In this document: positions 43,701 to 54,238 of the stretch, one piece after another | Layout of the letters: every line of letters begins with the position of its first letter | Position numbering within the stretch: the first letter of the stretch is position 1 | DNA from: Rhizaria sp. SCN 62-66 | Lineage: Eukaryota > Rhizaria, unplaced | Assembly (NCBI GenBank): GCA_001724265.1 | Contig: MEDY01000172.1 | Span: forward strand, 1-56,861 | DNA length: 56,861 bases | Direction: 5' to 3' | The notes under the pieces: generated by a model | What the model saw: only the letters and a program-made list of their open reading frames with translations | The model's database searches: none | What the model was told of the DNA's origin: nothing | Program-made: the position numbers and the translations under genes

Positions 43701-46700
43701 TTGCCTGCAAGCGAACGCAAACTGAAGGTTGTGGGCTGGCCGGCAGGAAGTGTGCGACTTAAATCAGGCGAGACAAGGACAAAGACGTCGGGGTTAACAA
43801 CTGAGAGCGTTTCAGAACCCCACTGGTCGCAATCTCCGTCGACGCAGTTGTACTTGAAGATGAAGGAGTACTTGCTCGTGAGCGAGGTGACGGCGGGGAA
43901 CGCCTGAGCAACTTCGTACTCGCCGCCCGGGACCACGCTGCCAGTGAAGGTGCGCGAAGCAACCACGCGCTACTTGAAGTCGCGCTCCACCAAGTTGATC
44001 GTAATGCCGGTATTAATGTTCAGACTTGTCGACTTGAAGCGCAGTGGAATAGGCTTGTTGTACTTGATCACAGCGGTCGGCTCAAGAAGCTCAAGAACGC
44101 TATACGTTGTAACACGAGTGGAGCTCCAATGCGAGCAGGCAATAGATCCACAGTCGTACGAAATCTTGGCGTAATGTGCGCCTACTGGTGGCGGGAACGA
44201 GCAATTGAACTGCACAATCCCGCTGCTCGGCACAATTGTCGGCTTTGTGTCCACGACCGATAGCTCAGCATCGAACCATAGCTTGACGTCGGTGTGGCAC
44301 GACACAGTGATTGGCTGGCCAATCCTAGTAGAGCGCGCTTTGATTATGAACGTGTGCTTACTTCCTGCGGGTGCCGTTAGCGCCGAAATAAGAGTAAAAT
44401 CGGTCGATAACGGCAGCGAAAACTGGTGCGACTGTGACGTGGCGCCGTTGCCGTACTCGAAGTAAAAATACATCGGATACTTCGACCCTTTAACAGCAGG
44501 AATGTTAAAGGAAAATGTGGAAAAGCTGGGGACATTTTGCGTCAATGTGTAAAAAATCTCGTCTCCAACTGCTTTGTCATCGTACAGAGTAACTTTGTTT
44601 GTTGTCGCGGAGCTATATCCTGATTGAAACACAGCAGTAAACGGCTCGTCTGCCGGAAGAATCTGTTTAGTTGTAGGTGAGATCAACTTGAAATGCGACA
44701 GATAGAAGCGTGTTGGGGCTGATTGCACAAACCCGCAGGCACTAGAATCCGTGCCCTGACAGAGCGTGCGCATCTCAACGTAAAATTCGTCGTCGTAACT
44801 GAATGAATACGTGCCAATATTAAAGTAAACTGTAAACCGTTGTTGCACGCCTGCCACGAATGAAAAAGTCCCTTCACGCCCGTCAACATCAGAGTCAGGT
44901 CCCGCAATATCTTCCTTGAGTAAGAATATTAAACGAACATTCTGCACGTTGCGGCTCATTGTAACCGTGAACACTTTGCTGACAGTTGAGCCGTTGACAA
45001 ACAGATTTTTCGACAGCTCAACATCATCCATCCCCACTGTTGGAAGTACATAGCTGCGACTTGCTGACGTCCATACAAACGAGCCACACTTAAGACGGAA
45101 ATGCACGTCTGCCGCGGCTTTAAAAGTGAGCCCGACCAAGGTCATTATATTCGGGGAGAATGAAACGACCGTAACGTATTCTGTGATTGTGTCACCCAAG
45201 AAGCTTGGAATAACGGCGCTTAGTGACGGCGTGCAAGACGCTGGAAGCGTTGCATACTGGGCGATTTGAAGAGTATAGGGAGAGCCATAGACAAGCTGCT
45301 GCGACGACGACGGAACAACAAGCTCAAAATCGGTGATCGAAAACTTGCTTGACCACCAATAGTCCGAGCTGGGAAAGCTAGAACACACAACACGAAGCGC
45401 AAACACTTGTTCTGCGCTGTTGCCGCCGCGCGCGACACGAAGACTTACAGTGTGAGAGCGCCCCGACTGTGTTGTGATCTTTACGGTAGAGTTTGACATA
45501 ACGTCGTCCGAATAGCGGGTGATGCCTTCATAAACAACTGACACGACGCATTCTTTACTCGAGCTGTAAGCTCCAGACAGAATCTGAAAATCGATCCATT
45601 CGTTGGCCTTAATAGAAAGCTTCGGGTTTAACCAGTAAAAAGTCATATCGCCGTGATCAAGCTTTTTGAAGCCTGCTGACGTGTTCGTGTTTGCAACGCC
45701 GTCAAATGCAGCACTGGCAGCTTCACCCCGCACAGCACCGGGTGAAACAGCAAGCAACGCAGGTGTTGCAGCCGCCTCAGACGCTGCAACGCCGGCGGTT
45801 GTAACTGCACGCTCCAGAGCAGGCTCGGCTTGCAAAAGCTCCGCGTGCGACGTCCGCAGCACCATGGCCTCCGGAAAGAGCTCAGACAGCTCAGCCAGCA
45901 CTGCCGCGTCCGCTGCGTACGTTGCGCCTGCGCCTGCGTTAGCGTCTGCGTCTTCCTCGCTTAAAGAGCCAGTCATAGACGCGAAGCCACTGCCAAAAGC
46001 GGTTTCGGCAGTTTGTTTCTGTTGCTGTTGCTGTTGCTGCCGCTGTAGCGCAGCGGCAGGTGCCAGCGAGTCTGGAAGCAGCGACATGGACGCAAGCGCG
46101 CCGCGCGCAGCCGCGCTCCAACTGTTGCAGTACGCCTTAACAGCAGGGTGCGCCATCACCTGCGCCCAGTCTGCGGCGCTGGGGTCCGCAAACAACATCG
46201 ACACGGCGCCAGAGCGGAACAGCGCACCGGACGCCGCGGGCGCCGTGCGCAACGCCAGCGTCTGCAGCCCTGTCGTGGGGTCGCGCGTTACAGTCACGCC
46301 GTTGCGCAGCACGCGGCGGTAAAAGCCGCCCGCGAGAGACGCGCTCACGCTGGGCTCCGACGACAAAGAAGACGATGACAACGCGGAGTCGCGCGGACGC
46401 TCGGCTGCGGCGTGCGCGCGGGCGTTAGCAGAGCCAGCGCCGGAGCCGGAGGCTGAGTGAGCGCGAGCGTAAGGGTGAGCGCGGAGCTGTGTGGATTGAT
46501 TGGCAGCAAGCGCGGCCGCAAGCACGGTGGCATCTAGACCGAAGTCAAGACTCGTCACAGAGTCAGCGTCGTGGTCGTAATCGTCTATGTAGTTGCTGTC
46601 GTTGTCAACGTCGTAGTCGTCGTCGTCACTGACAGAGCTGTCAAAGTCACTCACGTTCACAACAGCCTCTGTGATCGCACCACCGAAAGCGGCGTCACGC

Positions 46701-47620
46701 AGAATAGGCTCGGACTAAACAATGACCGAGCTATCCAGCTGCGGAGGCTGATGAGAAATCGGAGTGTCGATAACAAAAGTGACGCCAGAATCAAACGCAG
46801 ACGCAGACTCAGACGTGGATGCGGATGCAGCGCCTGCCTTGGCCTTGCGACGGCGTGTGCGTGTGCGTGTGCGCGTTTGCTTGCGAGCACTTGCGGACGC
46901 AGCCTTTGCGTCTTCGTCCGCGCTCTCAACGCCAGCGTCGGTGCAGCCCACGCTGTCTGCGCCGGGCGCGTACAGCAGCCAGCCGGGACGCAGGCCGGCA
47001 CCGTGGGCCCACGCCGCGGCGTCGGCGTCGGCGGGAATGCCGTTCACCGTTACCGTCGACGAGCTGCACGTAATCGTGGGTGCAGAAGTTAAAGCCGCGG
47101 CAGCATTGGGCGCGAAAGACAGCGCGTCGAGCCTGAGCGTGTTGGGGCGCAGGACGGCGTCGTAGTTGTAGTCCGTGCGGCGCTGCGACGCGGCGTCGAG
47201 AAATGACACGGAGTAGTTGTACACGCGCGAGCCGTCGCGCAGAAACGACGTTGGGGCGGGCACAAACGTTAGCGGGCTGCGCGCGGGCGAGCGCGAGGCG
47301 CCGGGCTTGTTGAACTGCACAGGGGCAGAGTGTTAAAGCAGTGCATGATGAGTGGAGCGCATGAGTGGACGCGAAAAGACAAAAGATGAGGGAGGCGAGA
47401 AATTTTGAGTTGTTGAAGTAATATGTAATTTTGTACGTTGGGGGATAGCGTGGGTGCGCTTTGGATACATGTCGCGCTAAAGCAAAAATATGAAGCTGTC
47501 CGAAAAGTAACTGTGACGTACAACCAGGACACCGAGAACGGTGAAGGTGACGGTGATAGCGACACCGAAGAAGATTGCGAGCGCAATCATAATCCGACGG
47601 CACGTGGGTTTAGCCCCCAT
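40757..47620 (-). CDS. Giant surface protein: signal sequence, beta-sandwich-like repeats, Pro/Thr stalk, one TM; two UAG codons
   Basis: Minus-strand exons are 47620-47522 and 47314-40757, with a 207-nt phase-0 intron (donor GTACGT, acceptor GTGCAG). 2218 residues, stop TAA. Exon 1 (33 codons) encodes a signal sequence with core MIALAIFFGVAITVTFTVLG. A low-complexity, Asp-rich N-region is followed from about residue 520 by at least five beta-rich repeats of about 100 residues. Each opens with an F-x-L-x-S-P-type strand and closes with a Y-x-x-x-C strand plus W-x-S, resembling Kre9/KNH-like or Ig-like surface repeats. A distinct lumenal domain, a Cys-rich knot, a T-D-P-T-G-P stalk and a membrane helix at about 1981-2007 (IIIGAAAGGAALLIAIIIIAY) ending CCCC follow. 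The tail is about 210 residues. TAG occurs in frame at codons 233 and 1148. Only the joined frame has both a signal sequence and a membrane anchor. An adhesin or receptor is inferred. Confidence 0.78.
43970..43972 (-). other. In-frame UAG codon 2 of the giant surface protein
   Basis: Codon 1148, inside one of the beta-rich repeats: the repeat starts before the UAG and its closing C-D-x-W strand lies after it. The two parts share one frame. Confidence 0.85.
46715..46717 (-). other. In-frame UAG codon 1 of the giant surface protein
   Basis: Codon 233, in a low-complexity region. The downstream frame of nearly 900 codons has no ATG near its beginning, so it would lack both a start and a signal sequence if UAG were a stop. 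Confidence 0.82.
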
Positions 47621-48501
47621 TGTGCGTGGATCTACGCGCGGGGTGCGTGGAGAAACGCAGGAGAAACAACAATGGTCCAGTTGAGCCCAGAAGCAGCACG
47701 TTCAAAGAAAAAATGGACACATCGAGGTGGGGGGCGGGGGGGGGGGGGCAAAAGAAAATTTGACATTTTTAAGGGTGTGGAGAAAAAATACAGGTGTGAA
47801 CATGCGCCAAATAGCAAGAGTGGCGGTAGTATAGTTTGTTTGTGCAGTACGGCGTGCATTATACGCGTCTTCTGAGGCGAGCTCAGCGGGGCCGCACAGG
47901 ACCAATGTCCAACAAATGCAACATTGGAATCAAACAAGCATATGATTCGTATGCACAAGTCTTAAATAAATAGGGAAATATAAAGCTCAAGCTTAAAATA
48001 TGATACATTGCCTTGAAACCAAAGCATAGGCGTTTCTCATGACGTAGGTCGGCAGATTATTGACGGCTTGCACACTGCAATCCAACAATTGTCGCGAATT
48101 TACACCTACGGCAGAGATCTATAGTCCGCACGATCTTTTTCTTCTTTTTCGCGTCTTAAATCATGACATGACTCACTAATACAAATTAGTATAATATAAA
48201 ATAACATGTTTGATGCAGTAGATAGTGGATTTATTTTTCAATCTGGCTTGATCTCAGAGTTCTATGTCTACAAGTGTATTTTTGTATTTCGTGGACAATA
48301 TGGGGCTTTGCGCAAAAATGTCCCGACTATGCACTATGCTTGCCATCCGAATTTCGAAGAAACGCCTTCGAAAAAACGCCTTTTACAATCACAAGTTACA
48401 CTGCAATGTTAGAAATTTGTAACTATACACCGAAGCGATGTATATGAGGATGGAATAACATGTAACTATTGGCCACACAAGACCACTTATAAATTCGGGG
48501 A

Positions 48502-48591
48502 CCTCGCCGCCGCCCGCCTCGCCGCCGCCCGCCTCGCCGCCGCCCGCCTCGCCGCCGCCCGCCTTGCAGCTGCCCGCCTCGCCGCCGCCCG
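48502..48591. repeat. 15-bp GC-rich minisatellite, six units
   Basis: Six tandem copies of CCTCGCCGCCGCCCG; unit 5 has several substitutions. It is followed by two diverged copies of a 23-bp motif ending CACACCACATGC. Translation gives only GGGEA-type runs, so I do not call it coding. Confidence 0.9.
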
Positions 48592-48661
48592 CATCCCCCC
48601 GCACGCCGCTGCACATTGCAAGCCGCTGCACACCACATGCCGTCTCACATCACAAGTCGCT

Positions 48662-49073
48662 TCACACCACATGCTGAATCGCCAGCGCGGCCAGTTGCGC
48701 AGCGATATCAATAGACGCAGCCAGCGGCGCCCCCGCAAACCGTGCCGCGTCCTCAGCCTCCAACAGCTGCGCGTTACCTGCCCCAGCCCCAGCTCCAGCC
48801 CCCATCCAGCCCCAGCTGTTCATGTTCGTATTGCTAGAGCCAGCACCCGCGCTGTTTTGCAGCTCCGATTGCGGCCCTGACCTTGGCGCGCACGGCGTCA
48901 AACTGCCTATGCTCCTCCTCACACCGCTCCAGCAGACTCAGCCTTACAGGACCAGTACCAGCGCCCGTGTTTGCGCCAGTGCCAGTGCTCGTGTTAGTGC
49001 TCGCGCGAGTGCTCCGGCTAGGCCACATCGCACCTGTGACAGAAGCGGCAACAGCACCAACCACTTTTGTCAC
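48662..49073 (-). pseudogene. Degenerate coding remnant, two frames
   Basis: An upstream minus-strand segment (about 49073-48870) encodes a helical stretch with LLERCEEEHRQFDAVRAK. A downstream segment in another frame (about 48890-48662) encodes QLLEAEDAARFAGAPL and ends in TGA. Both have the GC-rich codon style of genes here, but a frameshift separates them and no splice sites fit. The upstream frame reaches TAG at 48836-48834 and then TAA soon after. It is probably the 3' remnant of a decayed gene; an unrecognised exon structure is possible. Confidence 0.35.
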
Positions 49074-49127
49074 TGTCCCATATACTGTTTATGCAAGAAG
49101 TCGTGCGTCACATTATATTAGTCCAAA

Positions 49128-49186
49128 TGACGTTCTATCTACGACAAATGGCGTGAGATAACATCCTCACTGTTCGAAGCCAAGTA
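49128..49186 (+). repeat. Dispersed repeat, copy 2
   Basis: Matches 40544-40600 in the same orientation over about 57-59 nt. The local flanks differ, which points to an element end or a duplicated UTR fragment rather than a large segmental duplication. Confidence 0.75.
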
Positions 49187-49460
49187 CACACTTACCGATC
49201 ACCGATCTTTTCTCGGAACCAGCGCAGCCTTCACCACAAGCAGAAAACCACACACACTACTCATCGACACGTTGATGTTGCATTGTATCATCCGTAATCG
49301 AACAATATTATTTTGTATTGCGAATTATTCTGGTATAGTCACATTTTTCACGTTATTAGTTTTCTTAGGCAGTTACACTTTCTGCGACTGTTTACGTTTT
49401 TTTTTCACTCTTGGTTGTCAAGGTCGTGCAACTGGCAGGTATCGGTATCTAGCTCTCAGC

Positions 49461-52400
49461 ATGAAGCCGATGTCACCCATAGAGGAGGCACGCGTACGCA
49501 AAGTCTTTTCAGGCCGCGCTTTCTTACCCCGCGCCATTGAAAGCATTGCCCTTCGCCACCAGTGCCCCTCCGCAAACCCCGCAGCAACTGCAGCTGCTGA
49601 GGATGAGGTGCTCGCACTAATCGCCTCCGCTGTTGCCGTCTTGTCCCCCTCGGCGCTTGATGGGCTGCTCGCCGACGCCCTGTTCCCCGCGGAGCTTGCT
49701 AACTTCCACCCTTCCCTTGGCGCGGGCGCCGTGCGCGGCCCCAACGCTGTCCACGCCGCCGTGCGCTTCGACCTCCCGCGCGCTCTCGCCGCGCTGCTCG
49801 CGTTGGGCGCGCCCGCCGCGGCGCCCGTGCTGGGCTTCTCTGTTGTCCACGTTGCGGCGCTGCTCGACCGCGCGGCCTGCGCGGAGGTTCTGCTCCGCGG
49901 CGTTGCGCCCGAGGCGTGGCGCGACATGTGCGAGCGCAGCGCCGCGGCGGGCGCGACGGACGCGCTCGAGGCCTGCATCGCATCGTTCGGGCGATTCGTC
50001 CCCACGCCCGTGCGCCACAACGCGCTGACGGCGCCACTCCGGTACGACGCCGCGCAGTTTGCCGGCGCCACCGCGCTCGCGACGCTGTCGCCGCCGCGTA
50101 GCCGGCCGCTGGCTCTCGCGGCCTCGCTGGGCCACGCCGCGGTCATGGCGGTCCTCGCGCGCCCCGGCGTGTGCGCGGCTGTGCACCGACACCTGGCGTT
50201 TGAGCAGGCGCGCGGGCTGCTGGTCGCGGCCGTGCAGGGTGGCAGCGCCGAGTGCGCGCGGCTCGCGCTCCGCTGGGGACTGCGTGAGACGGCCGAGCCA
50301 CACCGCGGGCCTGGTCGTGGGCTCCGCGATGACGTGGACAACGACGACGGCGACGACGAAGATGGCGGCGACGACGACGGCGACAACGGGCTAGCCGCTG
50401 AGGCGCTGATCGACCGTTTGACGGTTCAGAGCGTCACGGAGGTCGCGCGGTCAACCCCCAGCAACGCCCCGGATAGCTGTGCCGCGCTCAGCCACGCTGC
50501 ATCTAACCACGCTGCGTCCAGCAATGCTGCGCTAGACGTGCTCCGCGTCGCCGTGCCGCGGGCGTTCGCGGACTCAGACGCGGCCGCTGCGCTGGCCACG
50601 GAGCGCGCCCGTCAGCTGCGCGACGAGCAGCGCCGCGCGGCCGCGCTTGCGAAGCAGTTCTCGCATAACGCAGACGCGGAGGCGTCGCAGGGACTTGGTG
50701 CAGCGGTCGCGGCGCTCTTCTCTGCGCGCGTCTGCAGCCAGGGCTCCGGAGTGCTGCTGGCGCCCGCGGTTGCTGCGGCAGAGTCCGCGGTGCAGCGCGC
50801 GCTGACGCAGCTTGCGGCCGGGCGTCTGCAGTGCCGCTCTGTCGTCGAAGAGCACGGCGCACAGAAGCTGCGAGACGTTGTTTTGGCGCACACGGGAGAG
50901 ACATGTATGGTGATCGTGACGAAAACGACTGTGTGCGAGGACGACGACGACGAGCGCGCTGTCTTAGTTGAAACAGCAGTGAACGCAGACGGAAACGTCG
51001 CTGACTTTGTCGCTGTCACACTGACTGATGGTTTCCTTGAAATTCTCGAAGATTACGACTCAGAGCTGGACTCGAGCACTGAATCAGACTCTGACCCCGA
51101 ATCTGATTCTGATTCTGACTCTGGTTTGGAGGCCAACTCGAAAACCACCTCAAAGCACGAGCACGCGAGAGCTACAGCGCCCGACGAGTCGGACCCCGAA
51201 CAGACGCCGGCACCACAGACGCCGGCTGAACGTGTTGCTCTTTATTGTGACACCGGTGTCAGGACGTCGCCCATGCCTGCGTGGCTGTCGCAGTCTGCAC
51301 TTGCGCCGCTAGACTTTGGCGCGGTCCTGTTTCTTGTCCGGACCTTGCTGTCTGCACGCGTTTTTCCGCCGCGTTCGAACCACGCCAAAGAATTGCGCGG
51401 CCTTCGCGAGCTAGCAGAGCATTAGCTCCATCTTCTGGTGGTCGATGCCACGCCGAGCTTCGATATTCTCGCCCGCAGCAAGCTCGCCACCGCGCTTGCC
51501 GGGTCTAACTTCACCACCGTGACGGCGATGCTGCGCAAGCCGGGTTTTCTAGAGGACGTGTTCGACCGCTCGGCGCTGACTCCATAGGACACCGTTCTGT
51601 GGGGTCTCGAGGCGCGCCCCAGCGCCGCGCGCGGCAAGTGGAAGCTTGCAAGGGGTGGACTTGCCACGCACGTGCCGCACTCGCTGGCCGGCGCACGCTG
51701 CGCACGTGCGCTCCGCTGTGTGCTGATGTGGCCACTGCTGCCGCGGCACTTCAACATATACCACCCGCGCCGTGCAGCCGCGAACGTGCCTCAAATTGAC
51801 GCATTTGATGAATGGCATCCGGTCCCCGTACGGGAAGTGTTGCGCCGTGCATTTTTGCCCAAGGAGCTCGTGCAGTCCCTGGTGGAAGGCGTTGCAACGG
51901 GCGCGATTGACGAAAGCTTTGGCGCATTGCTTGATCCGTATGCTGAGACAGCCCTTCACGAGGTCTTGCGCGTTGCAATCGCGTACAACTGGATGGCGCC
52001 GGCGCGCGCGTTACTTCTGTTGGAACGTCTCGGTGCGCCTTTAACCGCGAGCGCGCCGCCCCCGGTTCACCCGGCACTGCTGATCCCGCGATTTCGCAGC
52101 TTGCTCCTGTCCGTGGCGCAACTGCTCGCCCACTGTCCAGTGCCGTCGGCGCCTTCTCCCGCCGCCGTGGCCGCCGCCGGTGAGTTTGCCGACCCCGCGG
52201 CAGACGTTGATCTCGCGTTTGAAACACCTACCAGCGGTGTGAATTTTACTACAGCGTATGCTGAGGCGCTTGCAGGCCTTCGCGAGACCGTCGCCGCGAC
52301 GCCGGGTGCCTTGGCGGCGTTTGACGGCCGTGTCGCGCGGCTTGTCACCCGATTGGCGAACGCTATCAAAGTGAAAGACGCCGCCGCGGCGGCCACCGCC

Positions 52401-53702
52401 CTGCTGGTGTCGACGCGCGTGTCTGCGCCACAACTGATGGTGCGTCCGCCTGCCCCCGCCAGTGCGCGGCAGCCATTCGCCCCGTTCCAGGGCGCGCTGG
52501 CCGCCGCGGTCCAGTGGGCGCTGCACGGCGCGCCGGAGACGGGCGCAGCGTGCTCCGCGCTGCTAAGCGAAGGCGGCGCTGGTCTCTCGATCAACGCCGC
52601 GCTCGCGCCGCTGTGGCTGTCTGCGGGGCCACTGCTGCACCGCGACGATGTTCCCATGGGCGCGGCGCTGCACCGCCGAGTGGACCGCACGCGCGGGGAC
52701 CCGCCGCTGGCGCTGTGCGCCGCGGGCCGCGATCTGCGTGCGCGCGCAGTGCAGCGAACGCTCGCCGCGCTGTGGCCTGCGCATCGCCGCGCGCTGATCG
52801 ACGTGAGCCTGGCGCCCGGGCTGTTTCAGAGCGCGTGTGCAACGGGCGACTCCGCGCTGATTGCCTCCGTGGTCGCTGCGGTACGCGCACTCGAGCCGCA
52901 ACGGCCGCTCGCAGCGCTGTCGCCCACAGCGCTGCCGTCTGCGGCGCTGCCGTCTGCGGCACTGTGTGCGCACCGGGGATACTGCGCACTGCTCGCGGGC
53001 ACGGCATCACCCTTCGCGCCTCTCACGGCCGAGGACGTCACTGCGGCGCTCGACCAGCTTCTCATGCTATTCCCGGCGAGCGAGATTGCGACGCACAGCT
53101 GTCGCGGCTGCTCCGCGCTGCAACCGCACGAGCATGTGGCGCGGACACCGCTGATTCCGCTCGAACACCTGGAACTCGTGACGACAACGCGTGGCTGCGA
53201 CGTCTACGAGCACTTGTTCCCCGGTGCGCCCACACTGATGTGCGACTGGGCCTTCGTCTTTGCGCAGTGGGCGCCCGCTGAGGGCTTTTTCCTGCGTCTC
53301 AGTGCGCCGCGGCAGCGCGCGTGGCTGGCGGTGCTGCAGCGCGGGGCGCGCGCTGGTTTGCTTTCGGCGCCGGCGCTGCGGGATGCGCTGGCGAGCAGTC
53401 GGAACGCGACTTCGGAGAACAGCATCAGGGGATTGCGCGTCAACGACGGCGCAAACGTTCTCGAATTGAGTCGTTTGAAGTGGAGTCATACTCCGGATGC
53501 GGTTGAGAGAGACAACCCGGTGGAAGGAGAAACGGTTGAAGAGTTCGTGCTCCGTGTGGCGACGAATTGGCCAGCGTGCGTCCAGAGTGATCGTGGAGAA
53601 ATGCACCCGCTTCCAGTCGATGCTGCAACACTTAGGTCAGGACTTGCGGCCGTGTGGAAATTCTTTCGAACACTGGATGAAGAGTCCCGAAAGCAAGAGT
53701 AA
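49461..53702 (+). CDS. Ankyrin-like repeat protein with acidic linker; two internal UAG codons
   Basis: Read through two in-frame TAG codons (codons 655 and 709) this is 1413 residues, stop TAA. I choose the ATG at 49461; the frame is open to 49272, but that DNA is T-rich and lies before a CTCAG. Residues about 95-290 contain ankyrin-like helix pairs (N-A-V-H-A-A-V-R-F-D-L-P-R-A-L-A-A-L-L-A-L-G-A type, then similar units with Ser-Val-Val-His and Arg-Pro-Leu-Ala-Leu-Ala-Ala-Ser-Leu-Gly). Acidic Asp/Glu/Ser stretches follow at about 295-315 and 530-575. The part after the second UAG is again helical and Ala/Leu-rich with A-F-L-P-K-E-L, echoing A-F-L-P-R-A-I near the N-terminus. That suggests two related halves, but the similarity is weak. 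No catalytic motif or membrane helix is seen. Confidence 0.68.
51423..51425 (+). other. In-frame UAG codon 1 of the ankyrin-like gene
   Basis: Codon 655. The 53 codons between this UAG and the next are GC-rich and protein-like (LHLLVVDATPSFDILARSK begins the segment). Confidence 0.78.
51585..51587 (+). other. In-frame UAG codon 2 of the ankyrin-like gene
   Basis: Codon 709. About 700 further codons follow in the same frame, ending at TAA 53700-53702. Confidence 0.78.
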
Positions 53703-54238
53703 ATATGTCACGTGTAACGATAGGTGACATCTTTTCAAGTTGACGCTTCTACTGATTTCGACATTAAATAAGCCTAAGGTTTTAAGCTGGGTTTATACAG
53801 GAATTAATACATAGATCAAATCGGATATCGCAACTTTGAACTCAATAGTAGATATTGTGTCGGTGTATCCTTGATTTTGCGATGTCACCACGAGCGAATA
53901 TTTTTCATGTTCACAACATTGTTTGGAGTTGAGAGGCGAGGTTGAATCTCGACAGAGGTATCGTCAGTGACATTAAGACATGTTAATCTTAGATTTAACA
54001 GTAGTAACCTATGCATTAAGTATTTCATATTTTCATATAACTCTATGTATGCACGCTGAGCGAGTTTTTTTAGTTTGGGTCACACAGCACCTAGCTCGAT
54101 GAGTCCGATGAATGCCAATCCGCTATTCAAAGAACGAAAAAGAGACATGTTGTCATGTGACAACACATCTTACTGGCACTAAACCTCGTCTCATTTGCTT
54201 AAAACCCGTGTCTATTTTGTCTGACATTAACGCCTAGC
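53703..54238. other. AT-rich spacer
   Basis: 3' flank of the ankyrin-like gene and 5' flank of the CCCH gene. No coding potential seen. Confidence 0.6.

Larger units (their letters stand above)
47621..49460. other. Long spacer with poly-G, minisatellite, coding remnant and repeat copy 2
   Basis: Upstream of both the giant surface protein (-) and the ankyrin-like gene (+). Besides the elements listed separately it contains a G-rich run (about 47731-47748). The stretch 47900-48490 is AT-rich and shows nothing recognisable. Confidence 0.55.

Noticed and set aside
47438-47875. Plus-strand frame of 145 codons over exon 1 of the giant surface protein
   Set aside because: It crosses a poly-G tract and is opposite a well-supported exon and intron with a signal sequence.
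49272-49460. Upstream extension of the ankyrin-like protein to the ATG at 49272
   Set aside because: The DNA is T-rich and encodes Phe/Cys/Ile-rich sequence unlike the rest; the ATG at 49461 starts the GC-rich coding region.
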